This document shows positions 16,231 through 22,605 of a DNA stretch of 54,679 bases, piece after piece; positions within the stretch are counted from its first letter, which is position 1, and every line of letters begins with the position of its first letter. The notes under the pieces were generated by a model. It did not search any database. It saw nothing but the letters and a program-made list of their open reading frames with translations, and was not told the origin of the DNA. This DNA is from Allobosea sp. Root381. Its GTDB lineage: Bacteria; Pseudomonadota; Alphaproteobacteria; Rhizobiales; Beijerinckiaceae. Made by a program: the position numbers and the translations under genes. The stretch covers positions 1-54,679 of the forward strand of contig NZ_LMJT01000016.1 of NCBI RefSeq assembly GCF_001429395.1, written 5' to 3'.

Positions 16231-16283
16231 AACATAAGTTGGAGATTTCCAACTGTCAATTAGTAAGTTGGAAAATTCCTACT
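16231..16283 (-). promoter_or_regulatory. PL promoter with two repressor operators
   Basis: On the minus strand TTGACA (16254-16259) and TATGTT (16231-16236) are separated by exactly 17 bases, a near-consensus sigma-70 promoter. The spacer is filled by operator 1, AGTTGGAGATTTCCAACT at 16237-16254. Operator 2, AGTTGGAAAATTCCTACT, lies upstream of the -35 at 16266-16283. Their centres are 29 bases apart. The same 18-bp dyad recurs three times before the repressor and Cro genes, so these should be the leftward operators. Confidence 0.8.
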
Positions 16284-16382
16284 GACGTCCGGAGTCAGGA
16301 GGCGAATCAGTTAATCGGAAATCGTTCTTGTTATGTTCTCATTAATGAGTCACGTTGACGCATCCCAGTTGGAGTACCGCCG

Positions 16383-16625
16383 ATGCCGTCTGCCGAAGGA
16401 ATTGTTGCCCGCTTCCAGCTTCACTACCGCTGCCACAATTGCGAGCGGAACGTATTCAAGACGCTCGATGTCCCGGACGTCGATGATGCGCCCCGCGATA
16501 TCGACGAGTTATCGGACAGCGCATTCCTCGCACAGCAGCGCTATTGGTGCACGCCGTGCCAGAGCGCCATCGGCACGATCGTCGCTATCAAGCAATTGCC
16601 GATCGACGAGGAGATCGCAGCATGA
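16383..16625 (+). CDS. small zinc-ribbon-like protein
   Basis: An 80-aa protein with two CxxC knuckles, 'CHNC' near residue 18 and 'CTPC' near residue 58, spaced as in a zinc ribbon. GGAG precedes the ATG by 8 bases. It is transcribed rightward from the intergenic control region, away from the PL genes and toward the repressor gene. Its stop overlaps the next ATG. A DNA- or RNA-polymerase-binding role is plausible but unproven. Confidence 0.65.
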   Translation: MPSAEGIVARFQLHYRCHNCERNVFKTLDVPDVDDAPRDIDELSDSAFLAQQRYWCTPCQSAIGTIVAIKQLPIDEEIAA

Positions 16626-16909
16626 AGCTCTGGCACGACGGCCTTCCGGAGACGACTGAGTACAGCCTCTTCCCGCCGTCGGGGCGGTTGAAGGCATGGA
16701 TCGAGGACAAAGGGCGGACGGAGGCGCGCTTAGGCGAAGCTCTGCCCGGCCTCTCGTTCTCGGTCGTCGATATGAGCCTCGGAAATCGTCCCGCGATCAT
16801 TCCGATCCTGGGTGAGGCCGGGGAGGGAGGGCGCGGACTTTATGCCTCGCCGCCCTCGCGGGAACGGCACCAGGAGATCGAGGCTGTGCTGGCTAGATTG
16901 GACATCTAG
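16622..16909 (+). CDS. unrecognised small protein convergent with repressor
   Basis: A 95-aa protein, translationally coupled to the zinc-ribbon gene (ATGA overlap). It is mixed alpha/beta in character with no recognised motif. Its end lies 8 bases from the end of the repressor gene on the other strand, so transcription of this pair would run head-on into the repressor transcript. That may be a regulatory feature. Confidence 0.6.
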   Translation: MKLWHDGLPETTEYSLFPPSGRLKAWIEDKGRTEARLGEALPGLSFSVVDMSLGNRPAIIPILGEAGEGGRGLYASPPSRERHQEIEAVLARLDI

Positions 16910-16917
16910 CAGGCGCC

Positions 16918-17646
16918 TCACATGAAACTGGCGACCAAGCGGCGGACGACGGCGATGATCTCGACTTTCACGCCGTCGTCCGCGCTGTTGTTGCGGACCA
17001 CGACGATCGGCTTGTGCCTCGAATTCGTCGATCGAGGGTGAAACTCGACGCGGTCCTCGTAGATTTCGAGCTGCTTTACAGACCATTCGCGCTCGAGGCC
17101 GCCGTGCCTCGTGCGCTCGACGACCACGATCATTCCATCGCGCAACGGGTAGCGGTCCTGGATGTCCTCGTAGGCCAGCGCCGAAACCTGATCACCATCC
17201 ATGATCGGCCGCGGCCGCAGCGCGTTCATGCTGTCGCCCTCGACATCGAACGCCAAGTGCCGGGCATCCGGGAACCTCGGGTCAACCGTGTCCTCAATGT
17301 AGCGGGGCTCATCCCAGTCTCCGAGATCCTCGACCGCGATGAACTCGCCGGCTTTGACCTTCCCGACGATGCGGGTCTGCGTCGATGGCCGGGGTGTCGA
17401 TTGCTTCACCGTGCTCGGTTCAAGAGGGGGCGGGCTGACGCCGGCCATGGCTTGAACGACTGCCTCGGGTGATGTGTCCAAGGCGAGCGCGAGCTTGCCG
17501 ATAGAGCGGCCCTGAACAGTCTTCTTTTTCTCGATGAGAATGTCGTTGACGAAGCTGCGCTCAAGTCCGCCGAGCTTGGCAGCCTCAAACGGGTTGCGGC
17601 CGGTCGCGGCGAGGCGCTGGCGGGTGAAATCTAAGAGGTCTGACAT
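16918..17646 (-). CDS. phage repressor with S24 self-cleaving peptidase domain
   Basis: A 242-aa CI-like repressor that keeps the prophage silent. The N-terminal helix-turn-helix (about residues 5-70) is followed by a Pro/Thr linker and an S24/LexA-type domain. The cleavage site is probably Ala99-Gly100 in 'KVKAGEF', with nucleophile Ser139 in 'VEGDSMN' and general base Lys191 in 'WSVKQL'. RecA-stimulated self-cleavage on DNA damage is therefore expected. The ATG at 17646 overlaps operator site 3; in-frame ATGs at 17664 and 17673 are alternatives. It is divergent from the Cro-like gene. Confidence 0.88.
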   Translation of the reverse strand: MSDLLDFTRQRLAATGRNPFEAAKLGGLERSFVNDILIEKKKTVQGRSIGKLALALDTSPEAVVQAMAGVSPPPLEPSTVKQSTPRPSTQTRIVGKVKAGEFIAVEDLGDWDEPRYIEDTVDPRFPDARHLAFDVEGDSMNALRPRPIMDGDQVSALAYEDIQDRYPLRDGMIVVVERTRHGGLEREWSVKQLEIYEDRVEFHPRSTNSRHKPIVVVRNNSADDGVKVEIIAVVRRLVASFM

Positions 17647-17726
17647 GTTGGAAATATCCCACATATCAGCCATGCGCTTCGAGTTGGAATTTTCCTCTTG
17701 TGAAGTTGGATTTCTCCAACTATCTT
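17646..17726 (+). promoter_or_regulatory. PR promoter and three repressor operators
   Basis: PR has TTGTGA (17698-17703), a 17-base spacer and TATCTT (17721-17726). The spacer is occupied by AGTTGGATTTCTCCAACT (17704-17721), the most symmetrical operator. Two weaker copies lie at 17682-17699 (AGTTGGAATTTTCCTCTT) and 17646-17663 (TGTTGGAAATATCCCACA); the last covers the repressor start codon. Transcription should begin near 17732-17734. Repressor bound at the inner site blocks PR. Binding at the outer site would give autoregulation. Confidence 0.8.
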
Positions 17727-17733
17727 CACAAGC

Positions 17734-17979
17734 ATGGAAACTGAGCTCAAGCGCCATCTGCTGACCCTGGTCGAAGCCTACGCAGGCGCGCTGGGCATCG
17801 GCGTCACGACTGTCTGGCGACAGGCAATCAACGATCCAGCCTTTCAAGAGAGGCTCCGGTCGGAGAACACGATCACGCTGCGCACCTACGATCGCGCCGT
17901 GGCCTGGTTCGCCGAGAATTGGCCGGAGACGTCGGCTTGGCCCGCCGAGGTGCCTCGTCGGATCGAGAGGGCCGCATGA
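17734..17979 (+). CDS. Cro-like regulator
   Basis: An 81-aa protein divergent from the repressor. The segment 'YAGALGIGVTTVWRQAIND' reads as a helix-turn-helix recognition unit. Size and position match a Cro-type repressor or replication-switch protein. There is no ribosome-binding site before the ATG, and the -10 of PR ends 7 bases upstream, so the mRNA is probably leaderless. Its stop overlaps a following ATG. Cro identity rests on context and the weak helix-turn-helix. Confidence 0.7.
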   Translation: METELKRHLLTLVEAYAGALGIGVTTVWRQAINDPAFQERLRSENTITLRTYDRAVAWFAENWPETSAWPAEVPRRIERAA

Positions 17980-18212
17980 CGCCTTCACTCGACACGGCGT
18001 TTTCGCATTTTGCGGCGGTTCGGCCGGCGGCGCTCGTCGATCGAGCCTTCCTCGCCGAACATATCCCGCTGAGCTTCGACAGGGCGAACGGTGTTGTCGT
18101 TCACCGCCACCCTGTCGGTTCTCGGCTTCGCCAGCAGCGCCAGAAGCTGCCGGCCGTTCATTCCCAAACCCGAAACCACTGCACGCGACCTCCGCAACTC
18201 CACTGTGCATGA
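17976..18212 (+). CDS. possible small protein, competing with a minus-strand frame
   Basis: A 78-aa frame whose ATG overlaps the Cro-like stop (ATGA), as usual in this operon. Its third-position GC is lower (around 65% by eye) and its composition is uneven, so it may not be translated. The opposite strand has a competing frame (17985-18158). The two cannot both be strongly constrained. Confidence 0.35.
   Translation: MTPSLDTAFSHFAAVRPAALVDRAFLAEHIPLSFDRANGVVVHRHPVGSRLRQQRQKLPAVHSQTRNHCTRPPQLHCA
17985..18158 (-). CDS. possible antisense small basic protein
   Basis: A 57-aa minus-strand frame starting at ATG 18158. The segment 'VAVNDNTVRPVEAQRDMFG' looks like real phage protein sequence, and third-position GC is near 80%, better than the opposing frame. 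The C-terminus is Arg/Lys-rich. If real, it would be made from within the PR operon on the antisense strand. No promoter is obvious. Confidence 0.4.
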   Translation of the reverse strand, partial: NGRQLLALLAKPRTDRVAVNDNTVRPVEAQRDMFGEEGSIDERRRPNRRKMRKRRVE

Positions 18213-18282
18213 GCAGTCGCGCCTTCGACGCCTTCCCGCGACGGGACAGTTTTCGGCCTGATCCCCTGATTTCGAGGCTCCA

Positions 18283-18756
18283 ATGCAACGAGACGAATGG
18301 TTCTTCCGGATCAAGACGGCGACGCGAGCGCTGGTGAAGATGATCGGCACTCATGAGGATGCCGGCGCCATCGCGGGCGTGTCCAAGACGCAGATGCATC
18401 GTTGGGCTCATCCTCAGGACAGCGACCTCATCACGCTGACCGCCGCGATGAAGCTCGAGGCCGAGTGCGGCATGCCGTGCGTGTCCGAGGTCATGGCGGC
18501 TCAGAGTGGGTTCCGCCTCGTGAGCGCCGAGGGCAAGGCCCCTCCCAACTGCATGGTCACGGCCTTCGCCGGTATCGCGGACGAGTTCGGCGAGGTGTCC
18601 GGCCGCGTCGCGGACGCAATCCAGGATGGCTTGGTTTCCCCGAACGAGCACACCGCGATCAACGATGCGCTGCACAAGCTGGCCGAGGCCGTTCGCGTAG
18701 CCAAGGGCACGAGCGCATCGCTCCGCGCTGTTGATGAGATGCGGAGGGCGTCATGA
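18283..18756 (+). CDS. CII-like helix-turn-helix regulator
   Basis: A 157-aa protein. Residues ~20-60 ('AGAIAGVSKTQMHRWAHPQD' and following) form a lambda-repressor-like or CII-like DNA-binding domain. A helical C-terminal half ('GRVADAIQDGLVSPNEHTAI') may mediate oligomerisation. Its position after Cro in the PR operon matches lambda cII or P22 c1. Its stop overlaps the next start. The target promoters are unknown. Confidence 0.7.
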   Translation: MQRDEWFFRIKTATRALVKMIGTHEDAGAIAGVSKTQMHRWAHPQDSDLITLTAAMKLEAECGMPCVSEVMAAQSGFRLVSAEGKAPPNCMVTAFAGIADEFGEVSGRVADAIQDGLVSPNEHTAINDALHKLAEAVRVAKGTSASLRAVDEMRRAS

Positions 18757-19454
18757 GCGACGGCCTCCTCGCGCAGACAATGCAGCGCATCATGTCGGTC
18801 CTCGACGAGATCGACGAGCGCAAGGCGGACATCAAGGAAATCTACGCCGAGGCGAAGTCGCATGGCTTCGACAAGGCCGCGATGGGCGTCGCCATCCGCG
18901 AGATCCGTGGTCGCGACAAAGCCCAGACACCGGCGGCCGAGGAGCGTGCCAGCATCGTCGAGCTCTACGTCTCGGCTTTCGACAAATCCCCTCGCACGTA
19001 CGTGCATGTGCCCGCACGCGAGGCGGCCCCCCGTCAGAGCCCATCCGAGGGAGAAGTCGGAAGCGCCGTGAGATCCGGCGCACCAGTTCCTGAGATAGCC
19101 ACCCCGGATAGTTTCCCCGCAGTCCAGAGCGAAGGAGCGGGCGGTGAAAGGCCGCAAGAAGGATCGGCTGAGCGCGAGGCCGGGGTTGGCTCGGAAGACT
19201 TGCCCTCGCAAGCCGATCATTTCGTCACGCCAGCCGGTGAGGGGGAGGGAGCCCGTTTCCCCGTCGATCCCTCGCCGGCGGCGGACGATCGCCCTGTCAT
19301 CAAGGGGCTGGCTGCCGCGAACGCCATCGCGGCGCGCGCCTCGGTCCAGACGGACCAGCCCAAGCGCGAACTCAGCGGAGAGATGCCGGAAATCCCGGCC
19401 TTCCTCCGCCGGCCGCGCACTGATGCAGCCCTGTCGTTCGGAGAGCAGGCATGA
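18753..19454 (+). CDS. GapR-like (DUF2312-type) domain protein with long disordered tail
   Basis: A 233-aa protein. The first ~60 residues ('VLDEIDERKADIKEIYAEAK', then 'GFDKAAMGVAIREIRG') match the coiled-coil GapR/DUF2312 domain. In alphaproteobacteria GapR binds overtwisted AT-rich DNA ahead of replication and transcription. Residues ~85-233 are Pro/Glu/Ser-rich and look disordered, which chromosomal GapR (about 90 aa) lacks. A phage copy could shape the supercoiling of phage DNA or compete with the host protein. Overlaps on both sides place it firmly in the PR operon. Confidence 0.75.
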   Translation: MSDGLLAQTMQRIMSVLDEIDERKADIKEIYAEAKSHGFDKAAMGVAIREIRGRDKAQTPAAEERASIVELYVSAFDKSPRTYVHVPAREAAPRQSPSEGEVGSAVRSGAPVPEIATPDSFPAVQSEGAGGERPQEGSAEREAGVGSEDLPSQADHFVTPAGEGEGARFPVDPSPAADDRPVIKGLAAANAIAARASVQTDQPKRELSGEMPEIPAFLRRPRTDAALSFGEQA

Positions 19455-20080
19455 GGCCTATCGTTGCGACGCGCGACACGGCCGGGCGCCTGACCTTCGA
19501 GCCGGCAGTGCCCAGGCCGGCGTTCAAGTGGACCGATACGCTTGACGCACGGCTCCGCATCCTCGCCCCTGATTATACGGCGGCGTCGATCGGCATCATG
19601 ATAGGCGTCAGCCGGAACGCGGTGATCGGCCGGTGCCGCCGGAAGGGCATTGAACTCGGCAAAGGTGCGCCTGCGCCGGTGCGCAGGTCCCCGGTTTCTC
19701 CCAAATCCCCGGCACCGGCGCTGCCGACGTCCCCGGCCCCTGTGTTCGGCGTGCAGAAGTTCCACGCCTTCGGCGGCGAGTCCGATCGGACGAAGGTCGA
19801 GGCGATATCCAGGCAGCGCCTTACCCTGCAGGAGTACGCCGCTGCCAAGCCGACCCCAGCATGGCAGCCGAAGCGGGTCGGGTTCTTCGACATCCGCAAC
19901 GGCCTCTGCCGCTGGCCGCTCTGGTCGAGCACGACCCCGTTCTCCGAGAAGTTCTTCTGCGGCCTGCCGACCGATGGCGGCGTCTACTGCGCGCACTGCA
20001 GCGAGCGCGGCACCTCCCCGAAGGCAACGGCATGGCTCGACAATCGCCTCGGCATCAGCAAGGCGAGGGCCGCGGCATGA
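19451..20080 (+). CDS. GcrA-like cell-cycle regulator homologue
   Basis: A 209-aa protein with the two halves of GcrA. The N-terminal helix-turn-helix 'TAASIGIMIGVSRNAVIGRC' is near residues 38-57. The C-terminal Cys/His cluster is 'CRWPLW', 'FFCGLP' and 'YCAHC'. Chromosomal GcrA binds sigma-70 RNA polymerase and activates promoters carrying CcrM-methylated GANTC sites. A Pro/Ser-rich linker joins the halves. The phage version may redirect host transcription. The methyltransferase gene two places downstream makes a methylation-linked role conceivable. Confidence 0.8.
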   Translation: MRPIVATRDTAGRLTFEPAVPRPAFKWTDTLDARLRILAPDYTAASIGIMIGVSRNAVIGRCRRKGIELGKGAPAPVRRSPVSPKSPAPALPTSPAPVFGVQKFHAFGGESDRTKVEAISRQRLTLQEYAAAKPTPAWQPKRVGFFDIRNGLCRWPLWSSTTPFSEKFFCGLPTDGGVYCAHCSERGTSPKATAWLDNRLGISKARAAA

Positions 20081-20319
20081 GCTTCCCCGCCCGTCGCCAA
20101 GCCAAGGCCACGCTGCCCTATCTCGCCTACGAGAGCCGGCACAGTATGGCCAACCCGCCGCTGCTGGCCGTGCTCGACCGCGACACCGAAGACCGCGCCC
20201 TCATCATGTTCCGCGACGAGCTGCGGGACACGAAGGAAATCGCTTGGCGCCTTGAAGCGACAGAGGCCGCCGTCGCCAACGGCATTGCGAATGCTCGCGA
20301 GCGGGCGAGGGCGCGATGA
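20077..20319 (+). CDS. small unrecognised protein with HTH-like end
   Basis: An 80-aa protein. Its C-terminal half ('RDELRDTKEIAWRLEATEAAVANGIANARE') is presented here only in outline: it reads like a sigma-70-region-4-type or GcrA-type helix-turn-helix that counts steps of a helical repeat (residues ~50-78). It is coupled by 4-nt overlaps to the GcrA-like gene and to the methyltransferase gene. Function unknown; DNA binding is likely. Confidence 0.6.
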   Translation: MSFPARRQAKATLPYLAYESRHSMANPPLLAVLDRDTEDRALIMFRDELRDTKEIAWRLEATEAAVANGIANARERARAR

Positions 20320-21077
20320 ACCGCGTCGAGCACCTTTCCGAAGACGTGACACTGTACCTGGGGGATTGTCTCGACATCCTGCCCGGTTTGTCGGCCGACC
20401 ACGTCATTAGCGACCCGCCTTATGAAGACGAACTGCACGCTGCTGTCGGCAAGATCAATCGTATCCGGAATGACGGGCAACGCACCGTTGATGTCCTCGG
20501 CTTTGAGGGCGTCAACGCTGATCGCTCTGACATCGCTGCAGCATGCGTCGAGGCCTCGTCGGGATGGGTGATCCTATTCACGCTTGCGGAAGGCGTCCGT
20601 GCTTGGCGCGACGACCTGCAGGCCGCCAAAGCCAAATGGGACACCACGTGCTTTTGGGTGAAGCCGGACTCGTCGCCTCGCTTCAATGGGCAAGGCCCAG
20701 CGCGAGCCGCTGAATGCTTTGTGACGTGCTGGGCTGGAACTGGCTACCGCCGGTGGAACGGCGGTGGCAAGCGCGGCCTCTACACCCATTGCGTCAACAC
20801 AGGGCGTCAGGGCGAGCACCCGACCGAGAAGCCCGTCCCGCTCATGGTGGAGATCGTGGGGGACTTTACCCAGCCCGGAGAAGCCATCTGCGACCCGTTC
20901 ATGGGCTCGGGCACTACGGGCGTTGCTTGCGTTCGGCTGGGCCGCTCCTTCGTCGGCATTGAGCAAGATCCGAAGTGGTTCGACCTGTCGTGCCGTCGCA
21001 TCGCTGACGAGTTGCGTAGGCCTCGTCTCCAGCTAGAGCCCGTCGCCAAGCCCGTTCAGGAGGCCATGCAGCTATGA
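20316..21077 (+). CDS. orphan DNA adenine/cytosine-N4 methyltransferase
   Basis: A 253-aa S-adenosylmethionine-dependent amino-methyltransferase. Motif IV is 'DPPY' at residues 33-36 and motif I is 'DPFMGSG' at about 193-199, so the order is IV before I (beta-class circular arrangement). No restriction endonuclease partner is adjacent. Phage orphan enzymes usually protect phage DNA or mimic host methylation. The recognition sequence cannot be read from the protein. The gene is coupled to its neighbours by overlaps. Confidence 0.87.
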   Translation: MNRVEHLSEDVTLYLGDCLDILPGLSADHVISDPPYEDELHAAVGKINRIRNDGQRTVDVLGFEGVNADRSDIAAACVEASSGWVILFTLAEGVRAWRDDLQAAKAKWDTTCFWVKPDSSPRFNGQGPARAAECFVTCWAGTGYRRWNGGGKRGLYTHCVNTGRQGEHPTEKPVPLMVEIVGDFTQPGEAICDPFMGSGTTGVACVRLGRSFVGIEQDPKWFDLSCRRIADELRRPRLQLEPVAKPVQEAMQL

Positions 21078-21226
21078 CGCGCACGGGCCTCTTCCAGTTT
21101 GTCCGTCATCATGCCGTGCCTGAGTTCCATCAGCGCGGCTGGATGGTCGTTGACGACCTCGGCGCCCGGCACGGCCTCTGGTCTGTGCTTATGTGGCACT
21201 GCGAATGCGGGAGCGTCGCGCCATGA
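21074..21226 (+). CDS. 50-aa protein with C-terminal CxC
   Basis: A short frame that fills the gap between the methyltransferase and KOW-like genes exactly: ATG overlaps the upstream stop (ATGA) and TGA overlaps the next ATG. The sequence 'HQRGWMVVDDLGARHGLWSV' followed by 'WHCEC' is compact and protein-like. The pattern resembles small phage proteins of unknown role. The perfect coupling is the main support. Confidence 0.65.
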   Translation: MTRTGLFQFVRHHAVPEFHQRGWMVVDDLGARHGLWSVLMWHCECGSVAP

Positions 21227-21444
21227 GCCGCCCCGCCGCCAAGCCTGCCGACACCCGCGACCCGATCATCGGCCGCCGCATCCGGGTCCTCCGCGGCCCC
21301 TGCGCCGGCAAGGAGGGCAGGGCGGTCAACGCCTATCGCCAGCGCGTCGCCACTCCCGACCGCATCATGATCGAGCTCGACGGCTTCCTCCCTGGCTGGG
21401 GGATCAAGAGCCTCCTCACCGACGACATTGAGATTCTGCCATGA
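21223..21444 (+). CDS. small KOW-motif protein
   Basis: A 73-aa protein. The segment 'GRRIRVLRGPCAGKEGRAV' (about residues 17-35) is a KOW motif, an RNA- or protein-binding beta-barrel element found in NusG and ribosomal proteins. It could bind nucleic acid or RNA polymerase. It lies in the PR operon, coupled on both sides. An in-frame upstream ATG at 21193 would overlap the previous gene and is not preferred. Confidence 0.65.
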   Translation: MSRPAAKPADTRDPIIGRRIRVLRGPCAGKEGRAVNAYRQRVATPDRIMIELDGFLPGWGIKSLLTDDIEILP

Positions 21445-22004
21445 CGAAAGCCGGCAAGCTCTGGACCAACCGTGACGTCGAAAAGCTTGAGGCCATGGCC
21501 GGCAAGCATCCCAACCGTGCCATAGCGGCTGCGCTCGGCCGCTCGCCGAAGGCTGTCCAGCGCAAAGCGATTGAGCTCGACATCAGGCTGCGCATGCCAC
21601 CGCGGGCGCGAGCCCCGCTGATCGAGGTAGACGAGGCCGCCGCCCGTCGCCGATTCGAGCAATGCCCGGGCTACATGCGCCGGATCATCGAGAGCGTGTC
21701 GTTCAAGACGACCGTCCCGGTGGAAGCCATCTTGAGCCAGAGCCGCCGCCAGGATCGCATGCTCGCCCGGCGCATCATGATCTGGACCGTCGCCCGCGAC
21801 ACCAATTTCGCGATGTTCCGGATCGGCAAGCTTCTAGGCCTCGACCACACGACCATTCTCCACGCCATCCGCCGCCAGAACGACGCCACCGGCGAGAACG
21901 TGCGCGGCGTCGGTGGTGTCCGCCCTGAGACGAAGGAAGCGCAGGTTCGGTTCCTCGCGAAGCGGGCTGCGTCCGGGCGGTTTCAGGCGGAGGCGCTGAC
22001 GTGA
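21441..22004 (+). CDS. DnaA domain IV-like DNA-binding protein
   Basis: A 187-aa protein with two parts. Residues ~5-50 look like a Myb/SANT-type or GcrA-type helix-turn-helix ('WTNRDVEKLEAMAGKHPNRA'). Residues ~90-150 match the C-terminal domain of DnaA, including the signature 'GLDHTTILHAIRRQ' and a preceding 'RQDRMLARRIMIWTVARDT'. DnaA's AAA+ domain is absent. The protein may recognise DnaA-box-like sites to steer or block initiation, or act as a regulator. Its neighbours are replication-linked. Confidence 0.75.
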   Translation: MTKAGKLWTNRDVEKLEAMAGKHPNRAIAAALGRSPKAVQRKAIELDIRLRMPPRARAPLIEVDEAAARRRFEQCPGYMRRIIESVSFKTTVPVEAILSQSRRQDRMLARRIMIWTVARDTNFAMFRIGKLLGLDHTTILHAIRRQNDATGENVRGVGGVRPETKEAQVRFLAKRAASGRFQAEALT

Positions 22005-22072
22005 GCCGCATCGTCGCCGAGCAGACACTCGGGCAAGATCTAGCAGCCTGGCCGTTTGGGAAAGACGAATGA
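22001..22072 (+). CDS. 23-aa coupled micro-ORF
   Basis: GTG at 22001 overlaps the stop of the DnaA-like gene and TGA at 22070-22072 overlaps the ATG of the next gene, giving the peptide VSRIVAEQTLGQDLAAWPFG plus KDE. It is too short for family assignment. It may be a real micro-protein, a device to carry ribosomes into the next gene, or the remnant of a longer gene. Confidence 0.35.
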   Translation: MSRIVAEQTLGQDLAAWPFGKDE

Positions 22073-22605
22073 CACGAGACCCATATGAACTGCTCGCATC
22101 TCGCGCGGCTTCACACGCTGCAAGCCACGTCGAGTTCATGCGCTCAACAGCAAAGGGGGATACCCCCATTGAGCAGCTTTTGTTCACTGCGCTGAGAGCA
22201 GTGATCGCCTATGGCGGCGTAAGCGTAAAAGAGGCCTATTTCGCTCACGATGAAGGGCATCTAGGACGCCTGAAATCTGAGGCAGATTATAAGGAGGATT
22301 CGATCTTCCTTCGAACTCAGGTGCAGCTTGTGGGATGGCGCGTCGATTTTCTCTTAGATGCTCCGGTTCTCAACTCGGCAGGCGACATCGATCACTGGCG
22401 TCAACTCGTCATCGAGTGCGATGGGCATGATTTTCACGAGCGGACAAAGGAACAGGCCGCCAAGGACCGCTCTCGCGATCGGGCCGCTAGCCTCGCTAAA
22501 ATGACGGTATTCCGCTTCACCGGCGCCGAGCTGTGGCGCGACCCTTGGTCTTGCGCCAAGCAGGTCTGTGATTGGGCGACCAAGGTTAGGTGGGGGCATA
22601 TCTGA
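22069..22605 (+). CDS. DUF559/Vsr-like PD-(D/E)XK endonuclease
   Basis: A 178-aa protein. The nuclease core is in the second half: 'WRVDFLLD' supplies the Asp, 'LVIECDGHDFHERTKEQAAK' the E-x-D/H segment typical of DUF559 and very-short-patch-repair-like enzymes. It then ends 'VFRFTGAELWRDPWSCAKQV', as in that family. A/T content is visibly higher than in neighbouring genes, suggesting recent acquisition. It may be a nicking or repair enzyme or a weapon against competing DNA. Its stop shares bases with the next start (TGATG). Confidence 0.75.
   Translation: MTRDPYELLASRAASHAASHVEFMRSTAKGDTPIEQLLFTALRAVIAYGGVSVKEAYFAHDEGHLGRLKSEADYKEDSIFLRTQVQLVGWRVDFLLDAPVLNSAGDIDHWRQLVIECDGHDFHERTKEQAAKDRSRDRAASLAKMTVFRFTGAELWRDPWSCAKQVCDWATKVRWGHI

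Noticed and set aside
16369..16376. AGTTGGAG half-site before the zinc-ribbon gene as a sixth operator
   Set aside because: It lacks the inverted half; it also doubles as the ribosome-binding region of 16383.
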